From: JAIROC01 sp031553535 | GTDB taxonomy: Bacteria; Bacteroidota; Bacteroidia; Bacteroidales; WCHB1-69 | Assembly (NCBI GenBank): GCA_031553535.1 | Contig: JAVBLM010000002.1 | Span: 92,561 to 156,560 of the forward strand | DNA length: 64,000 bases | Direction: 5' to 3' | Shown here: positions 17,664-26,130 of the stretch, piece by piece | How the letters are laid out: the number at the start of each line of letters is the position of its first letter | Position numbering within the stretch: the first letter of the stretch is position 1 | Made by a program: the position numbers and the translations under genes | Notes under the pieces: model-generated | The model's database searches: none | What the model saw: the letters and a program-made list of their open reading frames with translations, nothing else | What the model was told of the DNA's origin: nothing

Positions 17664-17771
17664 ATGAGACTATTTTACAATGAAGTAGAACGGGTTAATC
17701 CACGAGAGTTCGAAGTTCCTCCAAAAACATATATTGACATACACGAAGTCCGTATTTTGATAGAAAAATAA
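17664..17771 (+). CDS. Short HU-like DNA-binding protein fragment
   Basis: 35 codons starting MRLFYNEVERVNPREF, then VPPKTYIDIHEV. The pattern (aromatic start, NPR, then a Pro-Lys-x-Tyr turn) resembles the first strand-helix part of Bacteroidales HU-like proteins, which normally run to 120 residues or more. It stops at TAA without the DNA-binding arms, so it is probably a remnant. A TACATTTG -7-like box lies at 17570-17577. It is the first coding-like sequence inside the block bounded by the 90-bp repeats. No other gene is seen in 17463-17988. Confidence 0.4.
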   Translation: MRLFYNEVERVNPREFEVPPKTYIDIHEVRILIEK

Positions 17772-17988
17772 TATACATATATCAACAAATGCAAAGTCTG
17801 TATATTGTTCAGGCAAAATTAGGACTTTACTTGAATATTAAAATAAATGACATAATAGACAGAAGCAAGCCGAAAATCCTTTGATGGGTAAGCATTAATT
17901 TAAATGTATATTATAGTAGAAATATAAAGTTTACTATTAAAATTGAATCAATTAAAGATAAATAGAAGCCAATAAAATCAGAATTATC

Positions 17989-19164
17989 ATGAAAAAAATT
18001 TTATTAATGTTTGCCCTTGGGGTAATGGTATTGGGTGCAAATGCACAATTAAAAGTAAGCAATGATGGTAAAGTTTTCCTAAGTAATGTAGAAACAGTAA
18101 ATGGTTGGGGTCATAGTTATTTACAATGGGAATCACACAATCTTGTGATGGGTACGCCACCTGGAAAATATACATATAATAGCATTGACTTGAAACCGGG
18201 AGGAGCAAGCCAAGGAACGCTTTATTCTCAGATTAGGATGTATACAGCAACCGCACCTAATCAACAAACATTAAAAATACAAATTAATTCGGAGGGTAAT
18301 ACATATTTTATGAACCCCGGAAATTTTGGTATAGGAACAAATAATCCCACGTCAAAACTACATCTTTTAAGTGGAGGAGTGGATCTGACATTTAGATTTA
18401 GTACAGTACCCGAGATAGGGACACTTAAAGGCCTTATTAATTTTAAGAATTCAAATGGTGTGTTTATCATTTTAGGTGCTGCTGCTTATGGAACAGCATC
18501 AGACAGTAACTTAAAAGAAAACATTACTCTTTTAGAAAATTCCACAGCTATTCTTAAAAAAATAAAAACGTATTCTTATTATTTCAAGTCAACTCCTGTT
18601 AAAATAGACGAAACCAGGAAAAAAGATTATGGTGTATTGGCTCAAGAAATAGAAACGATTTTGCCAGATCTGGTACTGACCGTGGATGGAGAAAAATTGG
18701 TTAATTATGATGGTTTTATCCCTATTCTTATCAATGGATTTAATGAGCAGCAATCTTTAATTGAAAAACAACAAAACATTATTGAAAATTTACTACAAGA
18801 AATGGAAACATTAAGAAATACATTAATAACTTGTTGCAACAGCAAAAATCAAAAGAATATCCAGGAGTTTGATCTTGAAGGGCAAACAGATGCCGCTACG
18901 GAAGAAATGAAAGTTTACCAGAATGCTCCCAATCCCTTTAATGAGAGTACATTTATTCGTTGTTATATACCCGAAACTATACAAAAAGCAGAATTATGTG
19001 TGTATGATATGCAAGGTTCCCGAATAAAATGTCTTCTTATATCAGAACGTGGAACAACAACCATACAAATACAGGCGGGACAATTAGCCGCAGGCATATA
19101 TACTTATTTGTTAATAGGTGATGGTAAAACCAGCGATACTAAGCAAATGATTTTAACAAAATAG
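17989..19164 (+). CDS. Secreted protein with endosialidase-chaperone (S74-like) and T9SS sorting domains
   Basis: 391 residues. Signal peptide MKKILLMFALGVMVLGANAQ. Residues about 20-155 are a beta-rich, tail-fibre-like region with GNFGIGTNNPTSKLHL. Residues about 160-280 form an intramolecular chaperone of the S74 type (SDSNLKENITLLEN, DYGVLAQEIETILPD) followed by a coiled coil (EKQQNIIENLLQEMETLRNTL). The C-terminal 80 residues, from YQNAPNPFNEST to MILTK, are a T9SS type A sorting domain. Expected to trimerise and be displayed at the cell surface. First large gene of the block; the next starts 8 nt downstream. Confidence 0.87.
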   Translation: MKKILLMFALGVMVLGANAQLKVSNDGKVFLSNVETVNGWGHSYLQWESHNLVMGTPPGKYTYNSIDLKPGGASQGTLYSQIRMYTATAPNQQTLKIQINSEGNTYFMNPGNFGIGTNNPTSKLHLLSGGVDLTFRFSTVPEIGTLKGLINFKNSNGVFIILGAAAYGTASDSNLKENITLLENSTAILKKIKTYSYYFKSTPVKIDETRKKDYGVLAQEIETILPDLVLTVDGEKLVNYDGFIPILINGFNEQQSLIEKQQNIIENLLQEMETLRNTLITCCNSKNQKNIQEFDLEGQTDAATEEMKVYQNAPNPFNESTFIRCYIPETIQKAELCVYDMQGSRIKCLLISERGTTTIQIQAGQLAAGIYTYLLIGDGKTSDTKQMILTK

Positions 19165-19172
19165 GAAATATT

Positions 19173-20057
19173 ATGAAAACAAAAGTTCTTATTATCGTTC
19201 TTGTTTGTATCGTTTTGCAAACAAAAGCCCAGACAACGGATACCAATACTATTGTTAACGACAACAGTTCGTGGGCAACATTATATTCTTGGTGGGGATT
19301 TGCCGACACTGTTATTCTTTACAATAGTACCAGCTATTATTTTTTTGATGGAGATACTCTTTTTAATGAAAAAATTTACAGAAAAGTTTTTGAATACAAC
19401 GATGAACAACATGTAGAATGCTTTTTTGCAGGTTTGATACGAGAAGAAAACAAAAAAACATATTTTGTCCCTTACAAAGTATCGCTTGATTCCCTTTTAG
19501 AAGAATCTATTTTATATGATTTTACATTGAAAACAGGCGATACCCTAAAAATAGATGGAAGAAATTTTCGTATTGAAAAATGTGATACGGTAATTTTCAA
19601 TGGAGAGCCAAGAAAACGAATGATACTAGCAATTCACTATTCTTATGTTGATACAGTGATTGAAACTGTTGGTAGCTTTAGTGGTTTATTATCCCCTTTA
19701 TACTATGATAATACCGGATTTAGAGAACTATTGTGCTATACTCAAAACAACGAATTGTTATATAAAAATCCAAAATATTCGGAATGTTATTATAATAACC
19801 TTTCTGTGTCAATAATGCCAACTATAGAACAAAACCATTTTTCTGTTTTTCCAAATCCAGTTGATGACAGATTGACTATTTCTTGCTTAAATAACACAAT
19901 ATTGCGAATCGAAATCTTTGATGCTTTTGGGCGACAACTTTATAATCAAACAGATAAAGATAAAATTGATATGAGTTCTTTTTCAAAAGGTTTATACTTA
20001 CTTAAAGTCTATGATATAAATGAACATGTTTCGGTATTTAAAATCATTAAAAATTAG
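19173..20057 (+). CDS. Secreted T9SS cargo protein, paralog 1
   Basis: 294 residues. Signal peptide MKTKVLIIVLVCIVLQTKAQ, then TTDTNTIV shared with the next gene. The middle (about 30-215) matches no family I recognise; it holds repeated Tyr/Asp-rich strands (YFFDGDTLFNEKIYRKVF). The last 75 residues, FSVFPNPVDDRLTIS to SVFKIIKN, form a T9SS sorting domain. It is a tandem paralog of the gene starting 6 nt downstream, with nearly identical leader and similar order of motifs. The function is unknown. Confidence 0.85.
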   Translation: MKTKVLIIVLVCIVLQTKAQTTDTNTIVNDNSSWATLYSWWGFADTVILYNSTSYYFFDGDTLFNEKIYRKVFEYNDEQHVECFFAGLIREENKKTYFVPYKVSLDSLLEESILYDFTLKTGDTLKIDGRNFRIEKCDTVIFNGEPRKRMILAIHYSYVDTVIETVGSFSGLLSPLYYDNTGFRELLCYTQNNELLYKNPKYSECYYNNLSVSIMPTIEQNHFSVFPNPVDDRLTISCLNNTILRIEIFDAFGRQLYNQTDKDKIDMSSFSKGLYLLKVYDINEHVSVFKIIKN

Positions 20058-20063
20058 TGTATT

Positions 20064-20951
20064 ATGAAAACAAAAAGTCTTATTATCGTTCTTGTTTGCC
20101 TGGTTTTACAAACAAAAGCTCAGACAACAGATACCAATACTATTGTTAGGGAACAACGTGCATGGTCAACATTATTTTCTGTCCCTGTCCTTAATATAAA
20201 ATGGACATATTATACTTATTTTAATGGCGATTCTACTGTCGGGGAACAAGTTTATAAAAAAGTGTTTTCGTATGAAGGTCACTCACAGGAAGCTATAAAA
20301 TATGAAGGGCTTATGAGAGAGCAGGATAAAAAAACCTATTTTATTCCGGTAGATTCCATAACCGAATACATACTGTATGATTTTTCGTTGGAGGAAGGCA
20401 TGCATTTCGAATATATAGACTTCTTTTTTCTTCATACGATATCATGTTCTGTAGAACGGGTCGATTCTGTAGAAATAGGCGGCATTCAAAAAAAGCGAAT
20501 ACAATTGGCCGTTTTGTATCCTTACCGTTACAGCCACCTTAAACCTGTCTGGATTGAAAACCTGGGTAGTCTGGAAGGAATACTTTTTCCGGCCGGCACA
20601 CTTGTTCCCGGCCCTTCTAATACACTATTATGTTATTTTGAAAATAATGACTTGATTTACAAAAATCCTGACTATTTGGAATGTTATTACGATGAACCGG
20701 TTTCCGTACAACCGATATCGAATGAGCGGGATATAACGGTTTATCCCAATCCTGTAAAAAACCTTTTGACCGTATCATCTTCCGGCAACTCCATATTACA
20801 AATTGAGATCTATGATATTCTGGGAAGAAAGCGGTACTGCCAACCCTGGTGGAATGTTATAGATATGAGTTTTTTTTCAAGAGGTTTGTACATACTCAAG
20901 GTGTATGATACAAAGGGACAGGTTTCTTTATTTAAACTTATTAAACAATAG
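20064..20951 (+). CDS. Secreted T9SS cargo protein, paralog 2
   Basis: 295 residues, tandem paralog of the preceding gene. The leader MKTKSLIIVLVCLVLQTKAQ and TTDTNTIV are almost unchanged; the middle shares YFNGDSTVGEQVYKKVF, LLCYFENNDLIYKNPDYLECYY and others, but is otherwise clearly diverged. A T9SS sorting domain (ITVYPNPVKNLLTVS to LFKLIKQ) ends it. 6-nt gaps on both sides point to one operon with the protease that follows. Function unknown; possibly a partner or alternative cargo of the protease. Confidence 0.85.
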   Translation: MKTKSLIIVLVCLVLQTKAQTTDTNTIVREQRAWSTLFSVPVLNIKWTYYTYFNGDSTVGEQVYKKVFSYEGHSQEAIKYEGLMREQDKKTYFIPVDSITEYILYDFSLEEGMHFEYIDFFFLHTISCSVERVDSVEIGGIQKKRIQLAVLYPYRYSHLKPVWIENLGSLEGILFPAGTLVPGPSNTLLCYFENNDLIYKNPDYLECYYDEPVSVQPISNERDITVYPNPVKNLLTVSSSGNSILQIEIYDILGRKRYCQPWWNVIDMSFFSRGLYILKVYDTKGQVSLFKLIKQ

Positions 20952-20957
20952 TGTATT

Positions 20958-22805
20958 ATGAAAACAATAATAATATTTTCAGTCTGGATATCATTAGGAA
21001 TAAGTTCCTTGTATGCACAGGTTCTGGTTTCTGCAGATAAAACAATAATCAGTGATACCCTGTTTCCTATAAACCAAAAAAACAATCTAAGCTCTAAAAC
21101 TGTCATTGCCTCAGGGCAGGCAGAATTTTCTTCCCAGTCAGGTTATATCAGGATATTGCTTTCCGATGATTATGGGTATGATTTATTGATCTATGAAAGT
21201 TCTCCGCTGTTTACTGTTAATGGAATAGATAATTTCAGCAGTGCAGCAATGGAAACCGTAGATATCCCTTCTCATCTTGCATTAACAAAAGTTCGGATAG
21301 AAATAAAAAATGCTCAACTGAAAAATTTATCGGTAAATGTATCCGAAAGAAACCTTTCCAAAGCTCAGCAGCAAGCCACAACAGATAGAATTGCTTTAAT
21401 AAATAACAATCTTCGCACCCGAAATGCATTATGGGTAGCAGGGGAAACGCCTGTTTCCCGAATGACTTATGAAGAAAAGAAAGGATTGTTCGGCGGACAA
21501 GTTCCCGATTTACAGGGACTCGAGTATTATACAGGAGGAGTTTTTGAACTGTATAGCGATAGTAGTGTAACACCTACTCAAAATATACAAAGTACAACAA
21601 AATCATCTTATGTATCTTCTTTTGATTGGAGGAATAGGCATGGAATTAATTGGAACACCCCGGTGAAAACTCAATTTGGAGGGACTTGTGCGACATTTAG
21701 CACAGTTGCAGCAACGGAAGCACTTGTAAATTTGTACTACAATAAAAAATTAGATATGGATTTATCTGAAGGAGATATTGTTGCATGTCAAAACACAAAT
21801 GGTTGTAATGGAAGGGAGCCTTATCAAATTCTTGATTATATTGCCTCTACTGGTGTTGTAAATCAGGAATGTTTTTTAAATGGTAATTGCAATGCTGTCT
21901 GCAGTTATAAGTGTCCTAATCCTGCTGAAAGGATTAAAATTAACGGTTATATTCCCTTCGGTTTTTCCTCAACGGATCCGGAATGGGATTATCCACCAAC
22001 GGAAGAGTCATTAAAAAAAATGCTAATAAAACATGGCCCCTTAAGTAGCGGTATTAGTAATTTACATCATGCAATGACTTTAACTGGATTTGGCACTATA
22101 AAAGCCGGAGATATTATTTATGAAGGATTTGATAATTCGATTGTAGTACCGATAAATGACCCAAGAATAGGCACAACGTATTGGATATTCAAAAACAGTT
22201 ATGGAGCGGATTGGGGAATGAATGGTTACGGGTATTTTAAAACGAATATTATCAATATAGGGCTAGGAAACACAGATGCATTATTATCCCCGATTACAAG
22301 CCTCAGGTATACCAACGCTGATATTATTTGCGAAGACAGGGATGGAGACGGTTATTATTATTGGGGTATAGGACCCAAGCCCGCACATTGCCCTGCCTGC
22401 GCTCCGGACGAACCCGATGGAGATGATTCCAATCCATATCAGGGTCCAATGGATCAATATGGATATTGTCGCTCCATTTCACCTATGTTTGATGTTATTA
22501 GCACATCCCAAACCTGGAGCTCAAGCAGAACATTATGCAGAAATATTGTCATTCAATCAGGTGTTACGTTAACTATAACAGCCCCGGCAACTGTATTTTT
22601 AACAAACCATACAATAACCATTAAAAACGGTGGAAAATTAGTTCTTACAGGAGGAACTATCGACAATGGAACTATTGTTGCACAGAGTGGTAGTGAACTC
22701 ACAATAATAAATAATGGGAAACTATTATTAGGAAGTTACAGTAACCTTGATGTACAATTGGGAGCTGTGTTTAATCTGACATACGGGGATATCTCATTAA
22801 AATAG
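20958..22805 (+). CDS. Secreted papain-like (C1A) cysteine protease with atypical active-site loop
   Basis: 615 residues. Signal peptide ending SSLYAQ. A propeptide-like region of about 200 residues leads to a C1A domain: FDWRNRHG, then TQFGGTCATFS with candidate nucleophile C244, HHAMTLTGF with the His, and WIFKNSYGADWGMNGYGYF with the Asn. In papain, five residues separate the oxyanion Gln from the Cys and Trp follows it; here four residues separate them and Ala follows, so activity is uncertain. A Ca-binding-like DRDGDGYYYWG segment follows, then a beta-helix-like tail with no obvious T9SS domain. The TAG stop opens the right-hand duplicated segment. Confidence 0.85.
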   Translation: MKTIIIFSVWISLGISSLYAQVLVSADKTIISDTLFPINQKNNLSSKTVIASGQAEFSSQSGYIRILLSDDYGYDLLIYESSPLFTVNGIDNFSSAAMETVDIPSHLALTKVRIEIKNAQLKNLSVNVSERNLSKAQQQATTDRIALINNNLRTRNALWVAGETPVSRMTYEEKKGLFGGQVPDLQGLEYYTGGVFELYSDSSVTPTQNIQSTTKSSYVSSFDWRNRHGINWNTPVKTQFGGTCATFSTVAATEALVNLYYNKKLDMDLSEGDIVACQNTNGCNGREPYQILDYIASTGVVNQECFLNGNCNAVCSYKCPNPAERIKINGYIPFGFSSTDPEWDYPPTEESLKKMLIKHGPLSSGISNLHHAMTLTGFGTIKAGDIIYEGFDNSIVVPINDPRIGTTYWIFKNSYGADWGMNGYGYFKTNIINIGLGNTDALLSPITSLRYTNADIICEDRDGDGYYYWGIGPKPAHCPACAPDEPDGDDSNPYQGPMDQYGYCRSISPMFDVISTSQTWSSSRTLCRNIVIQSGVTLTITAPATVFLTNHTITIKNGGKLVLTGGTIDNGTIVAQSGSELTIINNGKLLLGSYSNLDVQLGAVFNLTYGDISLK

Positions 22806-22936
22806 CCGGTATTGTTTTTTTATTCATTTTATTATTATTTGCATTTATATCACGGCCATGGTGTCGTTTTTTCTGCCCTACAGGTCAATTCTTAGATATG
22901 TTTAAGGCAATTTCATACAAAAATATTCGTTCATAA
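22803..22936 (+). pseudogene. Duplicated 3' fragment of the membrane FMN/Fe-S gene
   Basis: 22840-22929 repeats 17366-17455 with one mismatch; weaker similarity begins at TAGCCGG (22803, compare 17341). Read in the same frame it encodes ISRPWCRFFCPTGQFLDMF to a TAA at 22934-22936. It has no start and no upstream part. It marks the right boundary of the secreted-protein block. Confidence 0.9.
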
Positions 22937-22979
22937 TTATTATTCAGATACATTTATATTCTTTTAAAAGAGAGATTGA

Positions 22980-23327
22980 ATGAATGATAGTGAGAACCAA
23001 ATTAGTTGGAATGACTTCCTAAGGGTTGAGATTCGGACGGGTACAATTATTGAGGCAAGAATTTTTAGTGAGGCGAAAAAGCCGGCATACAAACTTGTTA
23101 TTGATTTTGGAGAAATCGGGATTAGAAAAACATCTGCACAGATAACAAAGTTATATGAACCTGATGAAATAATAGGGATGCAAATTATTGCCGTTGTTAA
23201 TTTTCCATCAAAACAGATTGCAAGCTTTATGAGTGAATGTTTAGTATTGGGAGTTCTTGGAGAAGAAGGGGACGTGACACTTTTAACTACCGAACGAAAA
23301 ACGAAAGATGGATTGAGAGTAGGTTGA
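22980..23327 (+). CDS. csaA: tRNA-binding OB-fold protein (CsaA type)
   Basis: 115 residues covering one OB fold of the CsaA/Trbp111 class: FLRVEIRTGTIIEARIFSEAKKPAYKL, IRKTSAQIT, GMQIIAVVNFPSKQI and the closing VLGVLGEEGDVTLL. Such homodimers bind tRNA and in Bacillus have export-chaperone-like activity; the function here is open. It starts just right of the duplicated fragment and has no tight partner gene. Confidence 0.9.
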   Translation: MNDSENQISWNDFLRVEIRTGTIIEARIFSEAKKPAYKLVIDFGEIGIRKTSAQITKLYEPDEIIGMQIIAVVNFPSKQIASFMSECLVLGVLGEEGDVTLLTTERKTKDGLRVG

Positions 23328-23397
23328 TTTTAATTTTTGTTTACTTATAGAAAGTCAAAAAATAATATAGTAATAATTCAGTAGATTTATATATAAT

Positions 23398-24027
23398 ATG
23401 AGAAGTAAAAATGTAATTATCTATCAAATAGGTTGTTTATTATTAGTTATAGCATTGATCATAGTACTTGTTCGACAAAACAAAACTGAAACGGTAAAAC
23501 CCATGAAAACAATATCGGCAAAAGAATCTGTTCTTTCTGTTATTCATAACCGTAAGAGTGTACGGGATTTTATTCCTGACAAGACGATTAGTAAAGAGGA
23601 TATAGAGACTATAGTAAAGGCAGGAATGGCAGCGCCATCAGGAAGAGATGCACGGCCTTGGGAAATTATAGTTGTTGATGATAGAAATGTATTAAATGGC
23701 ATGGCTGAACAATTGCCTTATGCCAAGATGTTACAGTATGCCCCTTTAGCAATAGTTGTCTGTGGTGACACAACAAAATCATTTTATTGGTATGTGGATT
23801 GTTCGGCAGTGACGGAGAATATTTTATTGGCAGTGGAATCCCTGGGATTAGGTGCTGTATGGACAGCAGCATATCCTTATGAAGATAGAATGAATGCTGT
23901 AATCCAGAGTATAAATCTTCCCGGCCATATACTTCCTCTTGCCGTAATCCCAATAGGATATCCTCAAGGCGAACAAAAGCCAAAAGACAAATACGATGAA
24001 TCCAAAATACACTATAACAAGTGGTAA
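23398..24027 (+). CDS. Nitroreductase-family protein with N-terminal membrane anchor
   Basis: 209 residues. Residues about 8-25 (IIYQIGCLLLVIALIIVLV) form an anchor; the rest is a nitroreductase fold with the FMN-binding start HNRKSVRDF, APSGRDARPWEIIVVDD, the central helix with VDCSAVTENILLAVESLGLGAVW and the final PIGYPQGE. These dimeric flavoproteins reduce nitroaromatics, quinones or flavins with NAD(P)H. Cysteines and the anchor suggest placement at the membrane, but the side is not clear. It is between csaA and ridA on the plus strand without tight coupling. Confidence 0.88.
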   Translation: MRSKNVIIYQIGCLLLVIALIIVLVRQNKTETVKPMKTISAKESVLSVIHNRKSVRDFIPDKTISKEDIETIVKAGMAAPSGRDARPWEIIVVDDRNVLNGMAEQLPYAKMLQYAPLAIVVCGDTTKSFYWYVDCSAVTENILLAVESLGLGAVWTAAYPYEDRMNAVIQSINLPGHILPLAVIPIGYPQGEQKPKDKYDESKIHYNKW

Positions 24028-24110
24028 TAGTTGAATAAGTTAAATCAGTATATATTACGAAAGAAATTGATAAAGTATAATTGTACTTTACTTTTTCATA
24101 AAAAAAGTGT

Positions 24111-24118
24111 ACCTTTGC
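24111..24118 (+). promoter_or_regulatory. -7 box for ridA
   Basis: TACCTTTG (TAnnTTTG) about 55 nt before the ridA ATG. Confidence 0.45.
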
Positions 24119-24171
24119 TTCCTATCTATTTTTATTATAAATGAATAATAATCAATAAATTTTAATATTAA

Positions 24172-24549
24172 ATGTCAAAAAGAATAATACATACAGACAA
24201 TGCTCCGAAAGCAATAGGTCCTTATAGTCAAGCTATTGAAACAAACGGAATGTTATTTATCTCTGGACAAATTCCGGTAAATCCTCAAACGGGACAGGTT
24301 CCGGAGGGAATAGAAGCTCAAACTGAGCAGGTAATGCAAAATATAGGAGCGATTTTAAAAGAAGCAGGCTATGAATACAAAGATGTTATAAAATCGACAT
24401 GTTTGTTGAGTGATATTGTTAACTTTAAATCCATGAATGAAGTATATGGAAAATACTATACTAAAGATTGTCCGGCAAGGGCGGCTTTTGCTGTTAGAGA
24501 CCTTCCGATGGGAGTCTTGGTAGAAATAGAAACAATTGCAGCGAAATAA
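24172..24549 (+). CDS. ridA: RidA-family 2-iminobutanoate/2-iminopropanoate deaminase
   Basis: 125 residues, normal length. Hydrolyses reactive enamine/imine products of PLP enzymes such as threonine dehydratase. Conserved elements: APKAIGPYSQAI, FISGQIPVNPQTG, and near the end CPARAAFAVRDLPMGVLVEIE, where the Arg binds the substrate carboxylate and the Glu activates water. A -7 box precedes it. The exported peptidase starts 33 nt downstream, but separate regulation is possible. Confidence 0.95.
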   Translation: MSKRIIHTDNAPKAIGPYSQAIETNGMLFISGQIPVNPQTGQVPEGIEAQTEQVMQNIGAILKEAGYEYKDVIKSTCLLSDIVNFKSMNEVYGKYYTKDCPARAAFAVRDLPMGVLVEIETIAAK

Positions 24550-24582
24550 TAAATTATTAATGAATAAAAATATAAAAAGAAA

Positions 24583-25779
24583 ATGAAGAAAATATTAGTT
24601 TTTGCGATTTCTTTATTGTTTGCATTCCCAAATATTATGAATGCTCAAAATAGTGAAGAAAAGAAAGAAGGATTTCAATTTACCGAGATTAAACGTTTAC
24701 CTGTAACTGCTATAAAGTCTCAAGACAGGGCAGGAACATGCTGGTCATGGTCAACTATCTCGTTTTTGGAATCGGAAATTATTCGATTAGGAAAAGATTC
24801 GGTTAGCCTTGCTCCTCTATATATTGTTTGGAACACATACGATGAAAAAGCAAAACGTTATGTACGGATGCATGGAAATTTGAATTTCGGACAAGGTGGA
24901 GCTTTTGCAGATGTGTTATGGACAATTAAAAATTATGGAATAGTTCCATTGTCGGTATATTCAGGATTAAATTATGGTGAAGAGATACATGCACATGGGG
25001 AATTGGATGCTATTTTGAAAGCATATGTGGATGCTGTCGTTTCGAATCCCAACAAGAAATTAAGTACGGCATGGCTAAGAGGATATGATGCCGTATTGGA
25101 TGCATACTTAGGGCCTAAACCGGAGAAATTTACTTATAAAGGGAAAGAATATACTCCTGCTACTTTCTATAAAGATGCTACAGGATTAAATATGGATGAT
25201 TATGTTAGTTTAACTTCTTTTACACATCATCCTTTCTATACTTCATTTCCAATAGAGGTTCCTGATAATTGGATAGGTGAAAGAAGTTATAATATTCCGA
25301 TTGATGAACTGATGAGTATTATGGATAAAGCAATTGATAACGGATATACGTTTGGTTGGGGATCTGATGTTTCAGAAGATGGTTTTGTTCGCCGTGGTAG
25401 TGTTGCAGTTGTTCCGGATTTTGATAATGTTGAAATGGCAGATGCTGAAATCGCAAAATGGACAGCAATGCCTAAAAATAAAAAGATGGAAGAATGGCTT
25501 AAAAATCCGGGAAAAGAAAAAGAAATAACCCAGGAAATGCGTCAGGAAGCATTTGATAATTATCAAACTACAGATGATCATGGGATGCATGCAATAGGAA
25601 AAGCAACAGATCAGAATGGGAATAAATATTTTATTGTGAAAAATTCTTGGGGTGAGTATGGAGATTATAAAGGTTATTTGTATGCCTCATATCCTTTTGT
25701 GAAATATAAAACATTAAATATTGTTATCCACAAAGATGCTCTTCCGAAAGACTTGAAGAAGAAATTAGGGATTAATTAA
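24583..25779 (+). CDS. Exported bleomycin hydrolase/aminopeptidase C-type cysteine peptidase
   Basis: 398 residues with a signal peptide (MKKILVFAISLLFAFPNIMNAQ). The papain-like fold of family C1B shows Gln and Cys in KSQDRAGTCWSWS with normal spacing, the His in DHGMHAIGKA and the Asn in IVKNSWGEYG. Members release N-terminal amino acids; here the site is periplasmic or surface. The size fits family members, about 350-450. Unlike the protease at 20958, its active-site loop is canonical. A strong terminator follows 22 nt after the stop. Confidence 0.92.
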   Translation: MKKILVFAISLLFAFPNIMNAQNSEEKKEGFQFTEIKRLPVTAIKSQDRAGTCWSWSTISFLESEIIRLGKDSVSLAPLYIVWNTYDEKAKRYVRMHGNLNFGQGGAFADVLWTIKNYGIVPLSVYSGLNYGEEIHAHGELDAILKAYVDAVVSNPNKKLSTAWLRGYDAVLDAYLGPKPEKFTYKGKEYTPATFYKDATGLNMDDYVSLTSFTHHPFYTSFPIEVPDNWIGERSYNIPIDELMSIMDKAIDNGYTFGWGSDVSEDGFVRRGSVAVVPDFDNVEMADAEIAKWTAMPKNKKMEEWLKNPGKEKEITQEMRQEAFDNYQTTDDHGMHAIGKATDQNGNKYFIVKNSWGEYGDYKGYLYASYPFVKYKTLNIVIHKDALPKDLKKKLGIN

Positions 25780-25800
25780 TCAGATTAAAAGTAAATAATT

Positions 25801-25835
25801 AATGAGGCTTTCTTTTTAAATAGCCTCATTTTTTT
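25801..25835 (+). terminator. Rho-independent terminator
   Basis: Perfect 9-bp stem AATGAGGCT / AGCCTCATT with a 12-nt loop followed by a T run, just after the peptidase gene. Confidence 0.9.
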
Positions 25836-26130
25836 ATCATTGAAGTTTTGGATTTAATGTTTCTCTCTGAAGTTTCAGAGGAGCAAAAAGCGTTGCCGTT
25901 TTCACCATCTAATATAAAATGATTTCCGAAATCCTTTCTGTCTGAATAGGTCTTCTTTCGTTCGGAGGATTATTACTCAATTTGCAAACAGAATAATACT
26001 CTGTATTTGCATCGTGCTTGTCACATAGATGTAATAGATACCTATATGGGTAGGATAGGGAATTGCTGGAATATTCTTATATCACGACTTAAACAAAATA
26101 AAGCAGATAAATATAAAAGACCCCGACAAT
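25836..26130. other. Convergent intergenic gap
   Basis: Between the terminator and the 3' end of the S41 gene. I see no gene, only degenerate AT-rich sequence with a short CTGAAGTTTCAG palindrome near 25869. Confidence 0.5.

Noticed and set aside
17989..19164. Prophage tail fibre
   Set aside because: The S74-type chaperone domain occurs in phage fibres, but here it has a signal peptide and a T9SS sorting domain and no other phage gene is nearby.
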